Shown in pieces: positions 59,804 through 64,000 of a stretch of DNA of 64,000 nucleotides; position 1 is the stretch's first letter; every line of letters starts with the position of its first letter. The DNA lies in contig NZ_RCZD01000005.1 of NCBI RefSeq assembly GCF_006438725.1, positions 355,588-419,587 on the forward strand. Reading direction: 5' to 3'. The notes under the pieces are model-generated. The model made no database searches. It was not told the origin of the DNA and was given only the letters and a program-made list of their open reading frames with translations. The stretch comes from Ewingella americana. Lineage in GTDB: Bacteria > Pseudomonadota > Gammaproteobacteria > Enterobacterales > Enterobacteriaceae. The position numbers and the translations under genes are program-made.

Positions 59804-61788
59804 ACCGTCGCTCACTGAGCCAGACCTTTATTCTGTTAACCCTGCTGACGCTGGTCAGTGCGGTGCTCACCGTTTACAACCTGCGTCAGCAACTGCCTTA
59901 TGGGCTGTGGCGTGAGGCGCTGTGGCAGCCCGACATCAATGACGTCGGTCAGATGCTGTTCCATTACAGCCAGCTTCCACGCGTGGCCGTTGCGCTGCTG
60001 GCCGGAGCCGGTCTGGGGCTGGTTGGCCTGCTGTTTCAACAGGTGTTGCGTAATCCGCTGGCTGAACCCGCCACGCTCGGCGTCTCGGCCGGTGCACAGC
60101 TCGGGCTGACCGTCGCCACCTTGTGGGCGCTGCCGGGCGGGGAGATCACCCAACAATTCGCTGCAATGATTGGCGCCGTGGTTATTGGCCTGCTGGTGTT
60201 TGGCATCGTCTGGGGTAAGCGTATGTCGCCGGTGACGCTGATCCTCGCCGGTCTGGTGCTCGGTTTGTATTGCGGCGCGATTAACGCTCTGTTTGGCCTG
60301 TTTAATTACCAGAGTCTGCAAAGCCTGTATATGTGGAGCACCGGGTCGCTCAATCAGCAGGACTGGAGCGTGGCCAGTTTCCTGCTTCCCAGGGTGATCA
60401 TCGTCTGGCTGCTGGCATTTATGCTGCAACGGCCGATGACCCTGCTGGGGCTCGACGACGGCGTGGCGAAAAATTTAGGACTGGGGCTGAATGTGGCACG
60501 GCTGACCGTGCTGACACTGGCAATTCTGATGAGTGCGCAGCTGGTTAATGCGGTTGGCATCATCGGTTTCATCGGCCTGTTTGCCCCCTTGCTGGCAAAA
60601 ATGCTCGGCGCACGCCGCCTGCCATCGCGGCTGGTGCTCGCACCACTGATTGGCGCACTGCTGCTGTGGCTGACGGATCAGATCATGCAATACCTGACAC
60701 AGGTATGGATGGAGATCTCAACCGGTGCCGCCACGGCGCTGGTCGGTGCGCCGCTGCTGTTATGGCTGCTGCCGCGTCTGCGTAACAGCCTGATACCACC
60801 GCCGATGGATCAGGGCGACCATGTGCCCAATGAACGTCATCATCTGATTCGCTGGGTCTCACTGGGACTATTGCTGCTGCTGGTGGGTATGGCTGTGGCA
60901 CTGATGGTAGGGCGTGATTCGCACGGCTGGAATGGGTCAACAGGGGCGCAGCTCGATGCCCTGTTGCCGTGGCGACTGCCGCGCGTGCTGGCCGCGCTGG
61001 CGGCGGGGGTGATGCTGGCGTCGGCGGGGGTATTGATTCAAAAACTGACCGGTAATGCGATGGCCAGCCCTGAAGTGCTCGGCATCAGTTCGGGGTCGGC
61101 TTTCGGTGTCGTTGTGATGTTGTTTATTGTACCGGGCGATGCCTTTGTCTGGCTGCTGCCCGCAGGCAGCGTCGGTGCGGCTGCCACATTGCTGGTGGTT
61201 ATGGCCGCTTCAGGGATGCGGAATTTTTCGGCCCAACGCATGTTATTGGCCGGTATCGCGTTGAGTACGGCCTTCACCACGCTGATGTCGCTGCTGCTGG
61301 CCAGTGGTGATCCGCGTATGGGGGGGCTGCTGACCTGGCTTTCCGGCTCAACCTATTCGGTCACTATGGCTCAGGCATGGCGTACGGCGGCGATCGCTGT
61401 AGTGTTGCTGATGTTAGTGCCATTTTGCCGCCGCTGGATCACTATTCTGCCGCTCGGCAGTGTGACGGCAAAATCGGTAGGTATGGCGCTTACTCCATCC
61501 CGCATGGCGACGCTGCTGCTGGCTTCGGTACTGACCGCTGCCGCGACGCTGACCGTCGGCCCGCTGAGTTTTGTCGGTCTGATGGCGCCGCACATGGCGC
61601 GGATGCTGGGTTTCCGTCGCGCTATGCCGCAGTGGATGGTCGCCAGTATTCTGGGCGGGCTGCTGATGGTCTTTGCCGACTGGTGCGGGCGTATGGTGAT
61701 CTTCCCGGATCAAATCCCGGCCGGTCTGCTCGCCACCTTTATCGGTGCGCCGTACTTTATCTATTTACTGAGGAAGCAGGGCCGGTAA
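59800..61788 (+). CDS. fhuB: Ferrichrome ABC transporter permease FhuB (fused double permease)
   Basis: A 662-residue inner-membrane permease formed by two fused FecCD-type halves of about 330 residues each, as usual for FhuB. Each half carries the FecCD pattern: RNPLAEPATLGVSAGAQLGL and GNAMASPEVLGISSGSAFGV; then GFIGLFAPLLAKMLG and SFVGLMAPHMARMLG. It overlaps fhuD by 4 bp and is last in the operon. With FhuC and FhuD it moves ferric hydroxamates into the cytoplasm. Confidence 0.97.
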   Translation: MNRRSLSQTFILLTLLTLVSAVLTVYNLRQQLPYGLWREALWQPDINDVGQMLFHYSQLPRVAVALLAGAGLGLVGLLFQQVLRNPLAEPATLGVSAGAQLGLTVATLWALPGGEITQQFAAMIGAVVIGLLVFGIVWGKRMSPVTLILAGLVLGLYCGAINALFGLFNYQSLQSLYMWSTGSLNQQDWSVASFLLPRVIIVWLLAFMLQRPMTLLGLDDGVAKNLGLGLNVARLTVLTLAILMSAQLVNAVGIIGFIGLFAPLLAKMLGARRLPSRLVLAPLIGALLLWLTDQIMQYLTQVWMEISTGAATALVGAPLLLWLLPRLRNSLIPPPMDQGDHVPNERHHLIRWVSLGLLLLLVGMAVALMVGRDSHGWNGSTGAQLDALLPWRLPRVLAALAAGVMLASAGVLIQKLTGNAMASPEVLGISSGSAFGVVVMLFIVPGDAFVWLLPAGSVGAAATLLVVMAASGMRNFSAQRMLLAGIALSTAFTTLMSLLLASGDPRMGGLLTWLSGSTYSVTMAQAWRTAAIAVVLLMLVPFCRRWITILPLGSVTAKSVGMALTPSRMATLLLASVLTAAATLTVGPLSFVGLMAPHMARMLGFRRAMPQWMVASILGGLLMVFADWCGRMVIFPDQIPAGLLATFIGAPYFIYLLRKQGR

Positions 61789-61805
61789 TGTGTCTCTGAC
61801 CATGC

Positions 61806-61837
61806 AAAAGGGGCCAAATTGGCCCCTTTCTTATTTT
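61806..61837. terminator. Terminator between fhuB and hemL
   Basis: AAAGGGGCCAA/TTGGCCCCTTT perfect 11-bp stem with a one-base nominal loop (in practice about five), followed by CTTATTTTT on + and preceded by AAAA for use on -. Confidence 0.8.
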
Positions 61838-61853
61838 TAACGCTGCGGTTAAC

Positions 61854-63134
61854 TCAAAGCTTCGCGAAACAACGACGTGCTGCACTGATGGTGCGCTGGA
61901 TATCTTCCTGCGAGTGCGCCAGTGACATGAAACCGGCTTCGAACGCGGACGGTGCCAGGTAAACACCTTCTTCCAGCATCAGGTGGAAGAATTTCTTGAA
62001 GCGCTCGACATTACACTGCATGACGTCCTGATAGCAGGTGACGGTTTCGGCCTCGGTAAAGAACAGGCCAAACATGCCGCCGACGTGGTTGACCACGAAC
62101 GGAATATTCTCTTTCCGGGCTGCGTCCATCAGGCCATCAGCCAGACGGGTGGTCAGTTCGTTCAGCGTCTGATGCACGCCGGGTTGTGCGACCTGTGTCA
62201 GGCAGGCGATACCGGCGGCCATGGCAATCGGGTTACCGGACAGCGTACCTGCCTGATACACCGGACCCGTAGGTGCCAGTGCGTCCATCACGTCGCGGCG
62301 TCCGCCGAAGGCACCCACCGGCATACCGCCGCCGATGATTTTGCCCAGACAGGTGAGATCAGGCATCACATCGTAATACTCCTGCGCGCCACCGAGTGCT
62401 ACACGGAAACCGGTCATCACTTCGTCGATGATCAACAGTGCGCCGAACTCATCACACAGCGCACGCAGGCCCGGCAGGAATTCAGGTAATGGCGGCACGC
62501 AGTTCATGTTGCCCGCGACCGGTTCAACGATGATGCAGGCGATATCGTCCGGGAATTGCTCGAACGCGGCACGCACAGAATTTAGATCGTTATAGGTGCA
62601 GGTAAGTGTGTGTTTGGCGAAATCTGCCGGAACACCCGGCGAATTTGGCTGGCCGAGGGTCAGCGCGCCGGAACCGGCTTTCACCAGCAGGCAGTCGGCA
62701 TGGCCGTGATAGCAGCCTTCGAATTTAATGATGTTATCGCGATGGGTGAAACCACGGGCCAGGCGAATGGCGCTCATCGTGGCTTCAGTGCCGGAGTTCA
62801 CCATGCGTACCATATCCATACTTGGCACTAAGTTGGTGACCAGCTCGGCCATTTTAACTTCCATTTCGGTCGGCGCACCGAAGCTCAGGCCGCGCTGGGC
62901 TGCGTCGATCACGGCATTACGGATCTCTGCATTGTTATGGCCAAGCACCATCGGTCCCCATGAGCCGACATAGTCAATATAGGCTTTGCCGTCGGCATCA
63001 AACAAGAAAGCACCATCGGCACGTTCAATGAATAAAGGGACGCCGCCCACGCCGGAGAAGGCGCGTACCGGCGAATTCACCCCGCCTGGGATCAGCGCTT
63101 GCGCCTGCGAAAACAGACTTTCTGACTTACTCAT
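61854..63134 (-). CDS. hemL: Glutamate-1-semialdehyde 2,1-aminomutase
   Basis: A 426-residue PLP enzyme making 5-aminolevulinate for tetrapyrroles from glutamate 1-semialdehyde. Class III aminotransferase marks: [41 protein letters not shown], the PLP lysine in [17 protein letters not shown], and [13 protein letters not shown]. The start at 63134 ([14 protein letters not shown]) gives the E. coli length; a start 27 bases upstream is less likely. Convergent with fhuB and divergent from clcA. Confidence 0.98.
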   Translation of the reverse strand: MSKSESLFSQAQALIPGGVNSPVRAFSGVGGVPLFIERADGAFLFDADGKAYIDYVGSWGPMVLGHNNAEIRNAVIDAAQRGLSFGAPTEMEVKMAELVTNLVPSMDMVRMVNSGTEATMSAIRLARGFTHRDNIIKFEGCYHGHADCLLVKAGSGALTLGQPNSPGVPADFAKHTLTCTYNDLNSVRAAFEQFPDDIACIIVEPVAGNMNCVPPLPEFLPGLRALCDEFGALLIIDEVMTGFRVALGGAQEYYDVMPDLTCLGKIIGGGMPVGAFGGRRDVMDALAPTGPVYQAGTLSGNPIAMAAGIACLTQVAQPGVHQTLNELTTRLADGLMDAARKENIPFVVNHVGGMFGLFFTEAETVTCYQDVMQCNVERFKKFFHLMLEEGVYLAPSAFEAGFMSLAHSQEDIQRTISAARRCFAKL

Positions 63135-63263
63135 ATACGGCTCCTGGTTTTTGCTGCTCAAAAAGAGAGTGTGTTAATCCCTCTATTCTAGAGAAGTGGG
63201 CGGCGTTAGGAAATCGTTACGCGTGACTGGCGGGGCATTACGCTTTCCGAAACCAGGATTTGT

Positions 63264-64000
63264 ATGATTAAATTGCCACTTCTTCCCAAAACTCTTTTTC
63301 TTACAAAACCAATGATGAACGATGACCCGATCGAATCTGCCGCGTTGCGTGGTCCACGTAAACGTAGCGAAATTCTGCGCCAGTTTTTGCGCCGTGATAA
63401 AACACCGGTCGCCATTTTAATCGTGGCGGCTATCGTCGGAACCGTGGCGGGCTTGCTTGGCGTGGCGTTTGAGAAAGCCGTGAACGGTGTGCAGCATTGG
63501 CGGCTCACGGGGTTAGGTTTTTTTAGCGACTACGTGATTTTGCTGTGGCCCGCGACGTTTGTCGTGTGCGCGCTGCTGGCGATGTTTGGTTACTATCTGG
63601 TCCATCGTTTTGCGCCGGAGGCCAGTGGGTCTGGTATTCCTGAAATTGAGGGGGCGCTGGAGGAGCTGCGTCCGGTGCGCTGGTGGCGGGTGATCCCGGT
63701 TAAATTCTTTGGCGGCATGGGCACGCTTGGCGCAGGCATGGTGCTGGGGCGTGAAGGCCCCACAGTGCAGATGGGGGCTAACGTGGGCAAAATGATGGTG
63801 GATATTTTCCGCCTGCGCAGTGCCGAGGCGCGCCACTCGTTGCTGGCGACCGGCGCTGCCGCAGGGCTTTCCGCAGCGTTTAATGCGCCGCTGGCCGGGA
63901 TTCTGTTTATCATTGAAGAGATGCGTTTGCAGTTTCGCTACAGCCTGATTTCGATAAAAGCGGTGTTTATCGGCGTCATTATGTCGAGCATCGTGTTTCG
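63264..64000 (+). CDS. clcA: H+/Cl- antiporter ClcA, 5' part (3' end outside window)
   Basis: The first 245 residues of a CLC-family chloride/proton exchanger used in extreme acid resistance. The frame stays open to the window end. Selectivity-filter motifs seen are [12 protein letters not shown] and [10 protein letters not shown], whose Glu is the gating residue, followed by [25 protein letters not shown] and [16 protein letters not shown] 63264 has AGGA five bases upstream; ATGs at 63312 and 63315 are in frame but lack a ribosome site, although they give an E. coli-like N-terminal length. Confidence 0.93.
   Translation, partial: MIKLPLLPKTLFLTKPMMNDDPIESAALRGPRKRSEILRQFLRRDKTPVAILIVAAIVGTVAGLLGVAFEKAVNGVQHWRLTGLGFFSDYVILLWPATFVVCALLAMFGYYLVHRFAPEASGSGIPEIEGALEELRPVRWWRVIPVKFFGGMGTLGAGMVLGREGPTVQMGANVGKMMVDIFRLRSAEARHSLLATGAAAGLSAAFNAPLAGILFIIEEMRLQFRYSLISIKAVFIGVIMSSIVF

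Noticed and set aside
63206-63908. Minus-strand frames opposite clcA
   Set aside because: The + strand encodes an unmistakable CLC antiporter through the same bases.

Overview
The window is a 64 kb piece of an enterobacterial chromosome (Gammaproteobacteria, Enterobacterales). Gene content and order follow the Escherichia coli guaC-to-clcA region closely: guaC / ppdD-hofB-hofC / nadC / ampD-ampE / aroP / pdhR-aceE-aceF-lpd / acnB / yacL / speE-speD / yacC / cueO / hpt / can / yadG-yadH / panB-panC-panD / folK-pcnB-gluQ-dksA-sfsA / thpR / hrpB / mrcB / fhuA-C-D-B / hemL / clcA. Protein lengths mostly match E. coli within a few residues. The accessory content (sorbitol operon at the place of gcd, a QseBC-like pair between panB and folK, an arabinosidase/transporter pair after ampE) suggests a Yersiniaceae-type genus such as Rahnella, Ewingella, Rouxiella or Serratia. 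That is inference from gene content and was not tested by a search.

Layout. 1-6.6 kb: 3' part of guaC, a type IV pilin operon with 4-bp overlaps, NAD synthesis (nadC), and the AmpD/AmpE cell-wall recycling pair. 6.6-9.1 kb: an accessory pair, a GPH-family sugar symporter overlapping an intracellular GH43 glycosidase. 9.3-18.2 kb: aroP with a double TyrR box, divergent from the pyruvate dehydrogenase cluster, whose promoter carries a perfect PdhR operator. 18.3-19.3 kb: an AT-rich orphan gene for a polysaccharide-lyase-like protein without a signal peptide, inserted between lpd and acnB. 19.9-27.4 kb: acnB, yacL, a YddG-like exporter, an unassigned outer-membrane barrel, spermidine synthesis (speE-speD) and yacC. 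27.5-34.4 kb: CueR-controlled cueO, then the complete glucitol/sorbitol operon srlAEBD-srlM-srlR-gutQ. 34.5-38.6 kb: hpt, a decayed P2-like prophage, and can. 38.7-48.7 kb: yadGH, pantothenate synthesis, a QseBC-like two-component system, folK-pcnB, gluQ, dksA. 49-64 kb: sfsA, thpR, hrpB, mrcB, the ferrichrome operon fhuACDB, hemL, and the 5' part of clcA.

The most interesting stretch is 35.1-37.9 kb. Two nearly identical repeats of about 37 bp (35124-35159 and 37848-37885) bracket the last piece of a P2-family prophage: the C-terminal half of an Ogr zinc-finger activator joined, at an 11-bp tandem repeat, to a fragment of the portal protein gene Q. All capsid, tail, integrase and replication genes are gone. 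Next to Q, where P2 phages carry cargo genes, lie three intact genes with good ribosome binding sites: a 230-residue protein with a glycine/alanine-rich membrane segment, a 62-residue two-helix membrane protein, and an Hcp-family type VI secretion tube protein. I read these as a candidate membrane-targeting T6SS effector, its immunity protein and a dedicated Hcp carrier, preserved while the phage around them decayed.

Regulatory sites readable in the sequence include TyrR boxes (aroP), a PdhR box (pdhR), a 19-bp-spaced CueR promoter (cueO), a Fur-like box (fhuA), candidate SrlR operators before srlA and srlR, mutually exclusive hairpins in the pdhR-aceE gap, and a series of intrinsic terminators. 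pcnB keeps the rare AUU initiation codon known from E. coli. I found no rRNA, tRNA, CRISPR array or insertion sequence.
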